Of a DNA stretch of 64,000 bases, positions 43,700-55,649 are shown piece by piece. The first letter of the stretch is position 1. Every line of letters starts with the position of its first letter. The stretch covers positions 158,915,256 through 158,979,255 of the forward strand of contig NC_053394.1 of the NCBI RefSeq assembly GCF_905171765.1, read 5' to 3'. The position numbers and the translations under genes were made by a program. The DNA is from Bufo bufo (lineage: Eukaryota; Chordata; Amphibia; Anura; Bufonidae). Below the pieces are notes generated by a model. It was given only the letters and a program-made list of their open reading frames with translations, searched no databases and was not told where the DNA came from.

Positions 43700-46600
43700 A
43701 TGTACGCATGGGCAAGTGTGTTCCCCTTGTCTCCCTTCCTCGGTTGCCCAAGGAACAGCGTACTCTGCCACCAGCGTTGTCAGCTGGAAATTTTTTGAGC
43801 AATTTTTCCACAAGGACCTTCTGGTATTGCACCATTTTGCTCGTCCTCTACACCACAGGAATGAGAGATGACAAGTTCTCTTTGTAGCGGGGGTCGAGAA
43901 GGGTGAACAACCAGTAATCGGTGTTGTCCAAAATGCGTAAAACGTGTGGGTCACGGGAAAGGCAGCATAACATAAAGTCAGCCATGTGTGCCAGAGTCCT
44001 AACAGGAAAGACTTCGCTGTCGTCATCAGGAGGATGACTCTCAATCTCCTCTTCTGCCCACCCACACAGAACAGATGGAATTAAACTTCCATGGGTACTA
44101 CCCTCTGTAGCGGAGGCAACCGTCTCCTGCTCCTCCTCATCATCATCCAATTTGCGCTGAGAAGACGAACTGAGGGTGGTCTGGCTATCACCCTGTGTAC
44201 TGTCATCCCCCATTTCCACCTCTTCCACATGCATAGCGTCCACCTTAATTGTGAGCAGTGAGCATTTGTGTAGACACAGAAGTGGGATGGTTACGCTGAT
44301 AATAGCGTTATCGCCACTCACTATCTGTGTTGATTCCTCAAAGTTGCGTAAAACGTTACAATAGTCAGACATCAATGCCCACTCACCGCATGTGAGGAGC
44401 GGAAGCTGACTAGAAAGGCAACGGCAATGTTGCAGCTGGTATTCCACTACTGCCCTCTGCTGCTCACAAAGTAGGACCAACATGTGGAATGTCGAGTTCC
44501 AGCGCGTGCTCACGTCGCACAACAATCGATGAACTGGCAATTGCAAGTGCTGCAGCAGCATTGCCAGACTGGTGGAAGCTGTCGATGACTTGCGGAAATG
44601 GGCACTCACGCGGCGCACTTTTCAGTAGCTCAGGTAAATTGGGGTAGGTTTTGAGAAACTGCTGAACCACTAGGTTGAACACGTGGGCTAGGCATGGTAT
44701 GTGTGTGAGCTTGCAGAACTCCAAAGCCACCACCAAGTTACGGCCATTATCAGACACAACCATGCCTGGTTGTAAGTTGAGTGGCGAGAGCCACAGCTCA
44801 GTCTGGTCCCCCACGGCAATCCGGACGAAAACGGATGGCATTTGTCAGACAGATCCGGATGCGGATGCGTCTGACAAATGCATTGAAATACTGGATCCGT
44901 CTCTCCGGTGTCATCCGGATCCGGTATTTATTTATTTTTTGCATTTTTAAAGGTCTGCACATGCGCAGACCGGAAAACCGGATCCGTTTTGCCGGAACAC
45001 TTAATGCCGGATCCGGCACTAATACATTTCAATGGAAATTAATGCCGGATCCGGCATTTCGGCAAGTGTTTAAGATTTTAGGCCGGAGAGAAAACTGCAG
45101 CATGCTGTGGTATTTTCTCCAGCCAAAAAACGTAAGAGGGACTGAACTGATGCATCCTGATGCATACTAAACAGAATGCACTCCATTCAGAATGCATTAG
45201 TTTTTTTCCGGTATTGAGCTCCTGTGACGGAACTCAACACCGGAAAAGAAAAACGCTAGTGTGAAAGTACCCTTAGCACGGCCTGTTGCCGCTTCCCCAC
45301 TGCAGTGCTACACTGCTTCCAGCTTCTGACCGATGTCTGACTGGTGCTGTAAGATGATAATTCAAAGGTGAAAGTTGAGGAGGAGGTTGTGGCGTAAACC
45401 CTGATGGAAGTAGGGCCCACAATCCTTGGCGTCGGTAGCACCTATGCCATCACAGGGTACAACTCGCTCCTGGCCTCCACAATGTTCACCCAGTGTGCCG
45501 TCAGAGAAATTTAGCGTCCTTGGCCAAAAGCACTTGTCCATGTGTCCGTCGTTAAGTGGACTTTCCCAATAACTGCGGTGGTCAGGGCACCGTTGATTTT
45601 ACGGGACACATGCTGGTGTAAGGCTGGGACTGCACAACGTGAAAAATATTGGCGGCTGGGGACAGAGTAATGTGGGACGGCCACCGCCATCAGGCTGCGG
45701 AAAGCTTCAGTGTCCACAAGCCTAAATGGCAACATTTCCAGGGCCAGCAATTTGGAAAGGTGCGCATTTAGTGCTATGGCCTGTGGGTGAGTGGCTGGGT
45801 ATTTGCGCTTTCGTTCAAAGGCCTGGTGTATAGACATCTGCACGCTGCGCTGGGACACAAAGGTGGATGTGCTAGCTGATGGTGCTTGCGAAGATCCAGG
45901 TGCATGTTGGAAGGCATCCAGGCCTGCGTTTTGGACAGGGGATTGGCCAGCACGTAACACAGGGGAAGAGGAGGCAGTGGTGTGACCCACAGACACTGAT
46001 TGTGGACCCAGGCGTTCGGCCCACCTATTATGGTGCTTTATTACCATCTGGCGGATCATGCTGGTGGTGGTGAGGTTGCTAGTGTTCACGCCCCTGCTCA
46101 TTTTGATATGGCACAGGTTGAAAATGACAATTCTTTTATTGTCCGCACTTTCCTCGAAAAAACCCAGACTGCGGAACAACTACCCCTTGGCAAGGAATTT
46201 GCCGCAAGGGGGTGCTTGGGGGAACAGTTGTGGGCCTGTTTGGTGTGGCCTGCCTTCTCCCTTTTGGCACCCCACTGCCTCTTCCAGCCTTTTGTGGTGC
46301 TGCTGATCCCTCCCCCACTGTACTGCCATCCTCGCTCGGCTTGCCACCTTCCTAAGTTGGGTCAGTGACTTTATCGTCCACCACCTCCTCTTCCACTTTC
46401 TGACTCTGGTTATCCTCCTGACTTGTTGACCTAACAACCTCAGTTATTGACAACTGTGTCTCATCCTCATCAACCTCTTGAGACACTAATTGCGGTTGAC
46501 TTATCAGCAACTGTTCCCCACCGTCATCTTCTTGTGACTGTGGATGCTCAAGAATTTGGGAATCAGGGCACAAGATCTCCTCATGTCCCTCTTCAAGCGG

Positions 46601-46933
46601 TCTTGGCGAGAGGGCCAAATCAAGGAATAGCGCTGAAAAGAGCTCCTCGAAATATCAGAGTGTGGGATCACTTGTTTGCCAAGACTCTCCATGGTGGGAG
46701 GAAGGAGGATCAGGTTGAGTATTCTGTTGACCAGACTCTTGGCTACTGATATTGGATTTTGTGGAAGACAGGGTGGTGCTTAACCGACTGGAAGCATTAT
46801 CTGCTGCAATCCAACCGACCACCTGGTCACACTGGTCTGACTTCGAAAGTGGTGTCCTGCGCTGTCCTGCAAACTGGGACATGAAGCTAGGTATCGTGGA
46901 TGAGTGTGTTTCTTGTGCTCTGGCAGCAGGCAC
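43700..46933 (-). pseudogene. hAT transposase (BED-type, ZBED-like), decayed
   Basis: Reading right to left on the - strand. There is an N-terminal acidic/serine-rich region (46352-46933). A degraded BED finger follows (FNLCHIKMSRGVNTSNL, 46080-46150). The catalytic start is LTTDTWTSAFG (~45520). After a nested MITE come MVVSDNGRNLVVALEFCKLT and CLAHVFNLVVQQFL (44650-44770). DVSTRWNSTFHMLVLL (~44500) and the insertion domain follow, then LLDPRYKENLSSL (43870). The C-terminal hATC dimerisation region is only hinted at left of 43840. At least four frame changes and the MITE break it. Confidence 0.8.
44811..45276. mobile_element. MITE (AAGGGTACTTTCACACTAGC type) inside the hAT transposase
   Basis: The right end is the inverse of CTAAGGGTACTTTCACACTAG (ending 45276). 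The interior has many GGATCCG words. The left end (~44811) lacks the terminal motif, so this copy is truncated or internally rearranged. CACGGC occurs at both borders and may be the remnant of a target duplication. Confidence 0.6.
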
Positions 46934-47039
46934 AGTTTCACCGAGCCCAGTGCCACGGCCTCTGCGTGCACCATCAGCAGCACGGCCACTTCCCCGTCCC
47001 TTGCTGCTTGCCTTGCGCTTGCAGGTATGTCACACGTAC

Positions 47040-48045
47040 AGTAGTGCAGGTTTTGTTACTGTCACCACCGGCTAATAAAAAATTACACTGAATTAATGTC
47101 CCTGATATTTAGGTTGCACAAACGTTATACAGGAGGTATAGCGCAAGTAATGTCGCTGTCACCACCGTCTAATAAAAAATTACACTGAATTGATGTCTCT
47201 GATATTTAGGGTGCACAAACGTTATACAGGAGGTATAGCGCAAGTAATGTCGCTGTTAGCACCGGCTAATAAAAAATTACACTGAATGAATGTCACTGAT
47301 ATTTAGGAGGCACAAACGTTATACAGGAGGTATAGCGCAAGTAATGTCGCTGTTAGCATCGGCTAATAAAAAATTACACTGAATGAATGTCACTGATATT
47401 TAGGAGGCACAAACGTTATACAGGAGGTATAGTGCAAGTAATGTCGCTGTCACCACCGCCATATAAAAAATTACACTGAATGAATGTCACTGATATTTAG
47501 GATGCACAAACGTTATACAGGAGGTATAGTGCAAGTAATGTCGCTGTCACCACGGCCTAATAAAAAATTACACTGATTTAATGTCACTGATATTTAGGTT
47601 GCACAAACGTTATACAGGAGGTATAGCGCAAGTAATGTCGCTGTCACCACCGCCTAATAAAAAATTACACTGAATGAATGTCACTGATATTTAGGATGCA
47701 CAAACGTTATACAGGAGGTATAGCGCAAGTAATGTCACTGTCACCAGCGGCTAATAAAACATTACACTGAATTAATGTCACTGATATTTAAGAAGGGCAA
47801 ACTTTATACAGGAGATGTAGCACAAGTAATGTCACTGCCACCAGCATCAAAAAAATTTGACTGAATGTCACTGATATTTCGGATATGCAAACGTTATACA
47901 GGAGATGTAGCGCAGGTAATGTAACTGTCTGCAGTGGACACCATCTACGAAAAAAGTACACTGGATGTCACAGATATTTTTAGGCTGCGCACACGTTAGA
48001 CAGGAGATGTAGTGCAGATAATGTCGCTGTCTGCAGCGGCCCAAA
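47040..48045. repeat. 97-bp tandem array inside the hAT element, about 10 copies
   Basis: The unit includes GTAATGTCGCTGTCACCACC, TAATAAAAAATTACACTGAA, TGTCACTGATATTTAGG and ACAAACGTTATACAGGAGG, recurring every ~97 bp from 47040. The rightmost units (47760-48045) are more diverged. The array lies upstream of the transposase on its strand, in the presumed promoter or 5' UTR. Confidence 0.85.
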
Positions 48046-48079
48046 AATTGCAAGCTGTTTTGCACAGGTTTAGCTAAAA

Positions 48080-48235
48080 ATATATATTGCTGCCAGATAC
48101 AACTATAATCCTTAAAAGGACTTTTAGGTCTCTAACAATTCCATGCAATTTAGCGCAGGTTGTGCTAATAATTATATTGCTGCCAGATACAACAATAGTC
48201 CTTAAAAGGACTTTTGGGTCTCTAACAAGTTTTTT
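48080..48235. repeat. ~80-bp direct duplication
   Basis: GCTGCCAGATACAACTATAA and the following CCTTAAAAGGACTTTTAGGTCTCTAACA segment occur twice (from ~48089 and ~48180), with few differences. They sit between the 97-bp array and the hAT right end. Confidence 0.75.
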
Positions 48236-48550
48236 CAATAACAATATTAGTATTTCACTCCCTACACTATCTGTCCCTTTTTCAGCATAGCTCTCCCTGA
48301 CTAAGACTGAGCCGAACACGTGTCATCGGGTGCTATATAGCACCCGATGATGCGTTCCGGCGAGCCAATCATTGTAATGCCAGTAGCCAACATGGCTAAG
48401 GCATTACAGTGAATGGCAGTACTTACCTGCACGTTTATTGGCAGCCAAAAAACGTGCGGGGATGAGACTCGAGCATCGTACTCGAGCACACGCGATGCTC
48501 GAGTAAAATTAGTGTTCGGCCGAGCATGCTCGCCCAACACTAGATAGGAT

Positions 48551-48989
48551 CACTAAGCTGTTGATTCTCAAGCTGTGCATGATATGAGGCATAACCTTAC
48601 TCTGTACCGATCCTGCATTTCTCAGTGCACATGGCATGCTCCATTGGATGCCATATGACATACCAAAAGAGGCCAACAGAGAAAACTGATCAGTACTGTA
48701 CATCCCTTTAAAATCACTATTTATGTTTGTGAAAAGGTTGAGGGTACGTTCAGATCAGAGGTAGAAACCAGGCGGGCTGTAACGGCAGCCTGCCGGAGTG
48801 TGAGATAGGAGAAACAGCTCTCATTGTTTTAACACTGTTTGTGTGATTAAATTAAATATTCTGGGCTGACATTCTGCTGTTTGGCCACAAGATGCTGTTG
48901 TTTCCAAAACACAGCTAACAGGCTGCATATATTTCCATATTCATGAGAGGTGGAGTTTCAGAGCCTGGAGAAGAAAAGGAAGCAGCCAT
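48551..48989. other. Non-coding stretch
   Basis: No gene is seen. From ~48740 the composition (GGGTACGTTCAGATC...) could be the start of an LTR-like or other repeat continuing past the MITE at 48990 to ~50090. Confidence 0.35.
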
Positions 48990-49201
48990 CTAAGGGTACT
49001 TTCACACTAGCGTTAAAGTTCTCCAGTATTGAGTTCCGTCATACGGGCTAATTACTGGAAAAAAACACATCAGTTTTAACCTAATGAATTTCAATGCATT
49101 TGTGAGACGGATCCGTATCCGGAAGCAAATGATGTCTGTTTGCATACGGATTTCCGGATGCCTGCCGGATTCTTCTAACGCTAGTGTGAAAGTACCCTTA
49201 G
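48990..49201. mobile_element. MITE (AAGGGTACTTTCACACTAGC type)
   Basis: CTAAGGGTACTTTCACACTAG at the left is mirrored exactly by CTAGTGTGAAAGTACCCTTAG at the right. Length is 212 bp. It is the same family as 44811-45276. Confidence 0.85.
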
Positions 49202-51087
49202 AGGAAGCTGAGACTGAGGAACTGTGTGAGCAGAGAATCCGACGGCATCCAGGTGTGAGCGCATCCCTCAGTGACCAGAGCTGCAGCTAAGTGAAGTTGA
49301 TCATGTTCAAGACCCTGATCCTGTCCAAAGGAACAAGGATTGCTTCCAGGAACGCTGATGAGCAAAGCTACATACACTGCGGTACTGCATGCTTATTGGA
49401 GAGGCATTTGTTCTGTTCAGAGTCACCAGCGGATGCAAAGCAGACCCGGGTCGGTAAGATCGTGCACGCACCTCATTACAGTGTTGGCGCCTAGAGACTG
49501 AGACCAGGCCTGCAGTTAGTTAGGGTCTCTGTTTGTGTCAGGCCACAAGTGTTACTACTATTCATTGCAAGGACTACATAATTTAAAGTGACATTCCACA
49601 TTGGAGAGCTGATAAAATTCCAACAAACTCAAGCCAGCCTGGCGTTTTGCTCAGAAGGAATAATCAGGCATGTGCTACAGGACCAGTTATGGGAGGGGGA
49701 ATCCTGTAGAACTTTGTAAGATTGTAAGCTGTTGTGCTGCACCACAGGCTAGCCTGTACCACACACCCATACAGTGGTTCTTGTTTTTTTTAATGGTAAT
49801 AACAGGTAAGGTGTGGCAGTTTAGTTGTGCCCGCCAGTAGGTAAATTACTGCATTTTTCTATCTATCGGAGGGCGCGGTGCTGTGCAGCACAAGGGTCTC
49901 AGCCTTCGGGCTGGGTGTATGTAAATTTATTGTATGTTCCCAGCATTTGTGTTTATTGCCACATTTAAGTAAAATTCTGTTTTGGCAAAAGCTGGTGTTG
50001 GGGTTGCTATACTCGTTCCTGACTTCACTGTATCCTGGGGTACACAGCTTACCACACCGATACACAGCTTACAGGAGTTTACCCTAACAGGCATAGCTGG
50101 ATAATGCCGGGAACCTCCAGTTCCCCATTTACTATAATTACATTGTATATGTTATAGTGTATATAACCCGAATATATATACATTTCTTCTAGTGCTACAC
50201 TTTCCTTGTATCAGAAGAAGGAGGCGATACGCTTCCAAAAACACTTTTATACAATAAAATGGTTGTTTGGTATCCTGGGGTCCTAAAGCCTTTTTTTTCT
50301 GGGATTTATCTACTGAAACCTTTTGAACCTCTGGTGGGCTTGCTGCGGTTACCATCTGCTCTGCTCTTCATGTGCTTCTCAGAGTTGCACCTGCTGTTGC
50401 ACAACCCTATTTGGTGAGTAGTGCTACTTATGCAGCGTCCCACATATGTGTGTAAAGGAGACGCTTCAAACATCTGTAATTGTAATGTATGGTATTCTTT
50501 ATTTTCTGGCTGGCAATGTCATTACATCCATCCGCCCCTAGGTGGTGCTGGCATATAGTATGGTACCAGCTGTGTAGGAGCGGGCTTATCCTACCTCTGC
50601 TGCAGCTGCTCTGAAGACTTTGGCACCCTCTCCACAGTGACCGGACGTGCACAGCGTCAGGTCAGAGTGCGGGCCTGCACGTATTAAGGGGCAATGAGTC
50701 TGAAATGCATTGTTGTTCCCCGATGTCCTCTTCATGTAAGCACTTATGTTCTTTTTCTTGTGATTTTCTGTGGAAATCATCCTAGTCCCTTCATTGGTGG
50801 CACAGTGGCCACAGCCCCTCCTCTTCCCCTCTGCATTCTCATTGGTGGCAGCGGCAGCAGCACAGGAGGGAGGGGGGACTGCTTTCTTCTTCCTTCTCCC
50901 CTGTGCTGCTAATATTTCGAAACCTGCGACATCCCTGGCCTGCTCCCCTCTGTGAGCCGCATATGTAGAGGAGAGCGTGCTCCTCTAAGAGCCGCAAGTG
51001 AAGGTGCTAGGAGCCGCATGCGGCTCGCGAGCCGCGGGTTGGCCATCCCTGGTATATATAGTGGGGTGTGTCTAGATTAGAGCAGAG
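49202..51087. other. Non-coding repeat-derived region
   Basis: No exon is recognised. 50160-50350 (ATAACCCGAATATATATAC, TTTATACAATAAAATGG) resembles a Penelope-like or LTR 3' end but lacks a readable ribozyme core. 50770-51053 ends GCGAGCCGCGGGTTGGCCAT CCCTG, similar to hAT termini. 49490-50085 may be the 3' half of an LTR. None of these could be bounded with confidence. Confidence 0.35.
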
Positions 51088-51566
51088 TGTTGGGCAATAT
51101 ACTCTCTTGCCTAATGTGTCCCTGACACATGATTTCGGTGATCAGCTTGAATTAAGTCTATCCGGTACCGGGAGAATGAATCAGATAAACACTGAACACA
51201 TGTCTAGTTCCAATCCATTCTGGTTTATTTCACAGTTGGCAAACAGTTATAATAGAGGGGGTTGAGCTTCCTTGACATCCAATCATATGTTAGCATTAGT
51301 ATTCGACCTATGGTATGATCACACATGAGCTCTGCATTAACATAATAGATGACTCATAGTAACAGCATTTGACCAATCAGGTATATACACATAGGCCAGC
51401 AGACACTTGAGCCAGATGACCTTATATGGTTAGAAGGCTGTTCAAACTTACAGGAAGTTTCTCACATTCCAAAAGGGGGAAGGGAGAAGGGAGATTTTGT
51501 AAGTGTACTGGCCAAATGTAATACACGTTGCTGAGAGGACAAAATTGAGTTACTTATAGCCCATCA
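51088..51566 (-). mobile_element. ERV 3' LTR
   Basis: On the - strand the segment starts TGATGGGC and ends GCCCAACA, an imperfect inverted pair expected of LTR ends. A purine tract (AGAGGGGAT) immediately precedes it. It contains CATATAAG (TATA-like, near 51421-51429) and AATAAA (inverse at 51224-51229). Length is 479 bp. It follows env directly, in the order expected for a retrovirus. No matching 5' LTR was found in the window. Confidence 0.75.
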
Positions 51567-51595
51567 ATCCCCTCTAAGAACCTTATATATATACC

Positions 51596-53086
51596 TTATA
51601 CTATATGGTTCTTTCTCTGCTCTTCTTTTGTTTGCTTGTAAGCCTTTAGGTATTCCATATACCCTTCAGGAGTATAATCCTCAGGCTTTGTTGGGGTTGT
51701 GTTTGCCTCTTCTACCTCTACCGGAGTATAGAGGGATGTTGAGTGTACCCCTCTTTCGGCCACCTTTTGACATATGGCTAGAAGGGAGGGCACACACTGT
51801 AGACAACAGCAGAGACACACTATTGCAGCGACCACAGCGAGTGCCACTCCTAAAACATATCTTATTTGACCAAAGTCAGGTATTCAGCCAAAAAGCCAGT
51901 CCCACCAACCTTGGTCAACATCTTGTTTTATATGTTTTCTCATCCCCTCTAATTGGCCTAGTTTATCTTTTATTCCACGGGAGTGATCTGATAAATTGAA
52001 ACAACACATCCCTGCCAACGCTGAGCATCCTATACCATGTTGGAGCAATAAATAGTCAATAGTTGCCCTATTCTGCAAGATAGCCTTTTCATACGATTGT
52101 ATATCCAGCAGCATATCTTGCAGAGTTGCACTAGTGACATTTATCTGTTTTACCATATAACAGGCAAGTTTTGATATTGTCCTGTGGTTATATATGGCCA
52201 AACCTGGTACTCCTATCAAAGACATCCCTAAACTCATGTATTTTGATCTAGAGAGGAGATTCACATTATAATCACAATTTTCTGGTAGCTGTAGGGAAGT
52301 GTCTCTCGTGTGTCGTGTCTGCATGGCTGGAAATAGTGGTATCATTGCTAATGTCAACCTAGCTATTGTACAGGGTCCCTCTGTAATATTGGCCGGTATG
52401 TATGTGTAACTAGTATTCCCACAGGCCAATACCCATCCTGCTGGTAGAGGTACATGTTTGTCTAGGGATGGTACTGTTTTTGTAATATTACATTGCATAT
52501 TCTTTCCTGATACTATCTTTTTACAACTACCTAAATCTCTATCACAAATATTTGGTTTAGTCTTATTCTGCATTTTTGCTTGTATGCAGGGAGGCAATAG
52601 TGTCTCATCACAGGTGAAGTTATAACATATTCCTGCTGCTGTGACAAGACCTGTAATTATTTCTATCATATTACTCTGCAGAGTCTCATATATAGGACAG
52701 TCATAACAAGCATGATAAGGATTTACATATCCATATTTAACATCATGATCCTGCAACTCTGTGTCATTCCATTGGGAACGTAGGAGCTCCGTCCATACAT
52801 CTACTGGGGTGGGGACTGCTACCAGACATGTCTCCAAAATGTTAAATGCAGATAAAGTGGTTCGGAGACAAAAGTCAGTTAAGTTCAGAGTTTTGGCCAG
52901 GTACAGCCAAAAGTTCTCCTTTGTCTTCCACAGATTGTCTTCCCCTCTGCATTCTGTTTTCAGGTATGTCTGTCTGTTCCACAGCCATGGGACAGTGAAT
53001 AGGAGACACAAAACTGCAATTATCAAAGCACTACATTTCAGCCATCTCGAGGAATTTCCCGACTGCGTCATCTCGTTGGGGGTCAA
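51596..53086 (-). pseudogene. env: Endogenous retrovirus env, one in-frame stop before the membrane anchor
   Basis: A 400-residue frame from the Met at 53086 encodes a surface and transmembrane glycoprotein. It has an N-terminal hydrophobic signal (residues ~19-36), at least eight N-glycosylation sites, a CYDC motif in the surface part and a hydrophobic segment resembling a fusion peptide. A heptad region leads to a C-x6-CC disulphide motif (first Cys ~354, CC at 361-362), typical of gammaretrovirus-type envelopes. A TGA at 51884-51886 ends the frame just before the anchor. The same frame then continues with a membrane helix (ALAVVAAIVCLCCCLQ) and a cytoplasmic tail to the stop at 51596. Its start overlaps the end of pol. 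Confidence 0.88.
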
Positions 53087-55640
53087 GGCTGTCTGCCTCC
53101 GTTAGTACCCCTTCTGTATCTTCTTCGAGGTCAAGGCTGTCTGCCTCCGTTAGTACCTCTGGGCCTCGTTGGAGGTCAGGGCTGTCTGCCCCCGTTAGTA
53201 CCTCTCTTTTCTTCACCAACTTAATCCTTGTGGCGTGGATCCACGTGGGCGACTGTTCAGTGAGGACTGCTGTTCTGGTGATCGCGACTACCTCGGTGGG
53301 TGGTCTGTAGGTGAAGCTTCCTGGTTCCTTTCCCTTCTTTAAGATCTTGATCATCACCTGGTCGCCTATCGGGAATGGACGGGTTGATTCCTGTGAAAGA
53401 GAAGGAGACTTACAAGCAACTTATTTTTTTTTTGTTTTACTGAGGACCTTGATCAGGTTATTACTCCTCTCTGATCAGGTCCAAGTCCCCTTCCTGCACT
53501 ACCAGGGGGCGTCTTGCCTTGCCCATGGTGTGGGAAAAGGCCTACCCATGAGTATTTCAATGCTGTTATGTCCTACTCCGTGGAAATGTGCTATTAAGAT
53601 GGAAGCACTGTGTTGGGGAATGCATAACTTCCCCTCTTCGCAGACTAATCCTATCTCAGGATTTTTCTGCAATACTGAATAACACCAGTCTTACTGTTCC
53701 TGTTCAGTGGCATACCACTGAAGATCAGTAAGCATTTGCAACATCTCAGGGGTTGGAGGTGCCAGACATGGCATCTCCCAATGGTTACACAAACCTGTGA
53801 GGTTGCATTTGGCCACTCATTTCGCCACCTTAACTGCCAGTGCATTGCCCTGTGAGACATGATCCTTACCATTTGCTGCCGTGAATCCTCTCCTCTGCCA
53901 GATCATACCATGGTCCCACACTACCCCATGTGCGTATCTACTATCAGTATAGATGGTGACAGGTCTATTAGCATGTAGAATACATGCTCTAGTGAGTGCA
54001 ATGAGCTCAGCTGCCTGCTGTGTTCAGTGTGGATGTCTTTGAGTAGGCCTACAACATCATGAGTGGTGTGCAAAATGGTGTAATGTCACATTGTGAAAGA
54101 ATTTGTCAACTCTTACCATCATAGCACAGGCTGCAAGAGAACACAGACATGCCGGTATCCCCTGGACAGAGGTGGGCATAACCTTTGAGAAAAACACACA
54201 AGGACGCAACTTCCCTCCGTTTTGTTGTGTCAGTACACCCGCCATGGTTTTACAATTTTGGCGTGCAAACATGTGGAAGGGCATATTATAGTCAGGGAGG
54301 CCCAGCCCTGGACTCGACATGAGCGAACATTTCAGATAATCAAATGCATTGTACATTTCAGAAGACCATTTAATCAAATCTGGATTTTCTTCCAGAGTGG
54401 CTTGCCTCAAAACATTGTCATAATAGGAGCAATCAGGAATCCATTGTCTACCGTACTTTATCATACCAAGGAAAGATAACATTTCTTTCTTGGTGTGCGG
54501 GGCGACCAAACCCGCAATAGACTGGACTCTTTCTGCGCTGATTCTCCGTTCACCTTTTGTGAGGACAAAGCCCAAGTATTCAACCTGCATTTTACACCAT
54601 TGCATTTTCTTAAGTGTCACTTTGTGACCACATCCTGACAACCATTGTAAACCATCCTGAATGCTGGCCTCCGCTGACATGCTACACAGTAACAAATCAT
54701 CGACATATTGCAGCAGCACAGAATCTTGGGGGGGGGGGGGTACCATGATTTTAACATCGGTTGGAGGACTATGCTGTACACTACAGGTGAATCAGCATAT
54801 CCCTGGGGCATTTCTGCACCAGGTCAGTTGACGTCTGTCAAAGGAAAAAGCAGAAAGTAGTCTGGTTATCTTATCAACTGGGATAGAAAAGAATGCATTT
54901 TTTCAGATCTATCACACTGAACCAAACAGCATCTGCTGGAATGGCAGATAATAATTGAGTGACATCAGGTACAACAGGGGCTATAGGCACAATGATGTTG
55001 TTGATGGCCCTTAAATCCTGTACAAAGCGGGTAGCACCATCTGCCTTTGTCACTGGATTCACGGGCGTGCTGTAGGGTGAAATCACCTCTGCCAGGATTC
55101 CCTTTTGTAGGAATCCTTCTATCATTGGCCTAAGTCCGTCAAGTTTCTCTTTTTACAGCGGGTATTGTTTCTGGAACACTGAGATGACACCTGGTTTCAC
55201 AGTATCTGTGTAATGTGTGCAATCTATGAATCCTGTGTCATATTCATTTGAGGACCATAATGCAGGGTTAATGTTATTAAGTTTTGGGTGGTCCTGTATG
55301 TTTGCAAGAATCAGTGGCACTGGTGTAGAGACTGGAATGAGATCTGAGTGTACTCCAAAGTCCTGATTCTTTGCTGATCCCTGCAAGTCAAGCTTAATGA
55401 ACAAATCTCTCCCTAATAGGCTGACTGGGCAATCTAGTATAATGCTAATTACATGATCTGTGATGTATTCCCTGTCCATGGTCTCGAGTAGTAGTGAGTC
55501 AGTTTTGAAAGTTTTTTTTTTTTTTCAAAACCCCATTAATTCACATAGAATGCTCACATTTCCTTCCTCCCACTCTGAGTCATCTAAGTCCACCCCTTTT
55601 AGTCGGACGCTGTGGCCCTTCTTCTGTTCTGCCATTAGTA
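53031..55640 (-). pseudogene. pol: Endogenous retrovirus pol (protease end, RT, RNase H, integrase), broken
   Basis: Right to left on the - strand: a protease C-terminal block (PVSLLGRDLFIKL, 55390-55430); RT fingers (PYSTPVNPVTKADG, FVQDLRAINNI, 54950-55080); RT palm with YVDDLLL (~54690) and VEYLGFVLTKGERRIS; the connection; RNase H (TIYTDSRYAHG, WQRRGFTAANGK, 53850-54000); and an integrase end (GRPFPTPWAR near 53540; VMIKILKKGKEPG, PTWIHATRIKLV, 53200-53357). A C-run at 54728-54742 causes a frame change in RT; stops and indels occur elsewhere. Order and motifs indicate a class I, gammaretrovirus-like element. gag and the 5' end are not seen. Confidence 0.85.
53088..53215 (-). repeat. Tandem repeat in the pol 3' end
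   Basis: GGTCAAGGCTGTCTGCCTCC-GTTAGTACC occurs three times. In the pol frame it gives a repeated VLTEADSLD peptide after the integrase C-terminal domain. It overlaps the beginning of env. Confidence 0.8.
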
Positions 55641-55649
55641 TCCTAGCTG

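Larger units (their letters stand above)
42301..48542 (-). mobile_element. Large hAT element, 6.2 kb, with decayed transposase
   Basis: The left end TAGTGTTGGTCAAGCACC and right end (inverse of TAGTGTTGGGCGAGCATG) are inverted. They are flanked by 8-mers GATAGTAC (42293-42300) and GATAGGAT (48543-48550), matching 6 of 8. Both ends have GCTCGAGTA/ACTCGAGC subterminal repeats. The - strand encodes a hAT transposase. The upstream (right) non-coding part carries a 97-bp tandem array. The downstream (left) part was invaded by a hammerhead-bearing segment. Confidence 0.78.

Noticed and set aside
48740..50090. Possible solo LTR (GGGTACGTTCAGATC to TTTACCCTAACA)
   Set aside because: No convincing TG...CA ends with matching duplication; a MITE lies inside. 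Left as unassigned repeat-derived sequence.
50205..50260. Possible further hammerhead (CAGAAGAAGGAGGCGATACGCTTCC then AAAAAC)
   Set aside because: The core boxes CUGANGA and GAAA are not present and stem I does not pair; resemblance is limited to position before a TTTATACAATAAAATGG-like 3' end.
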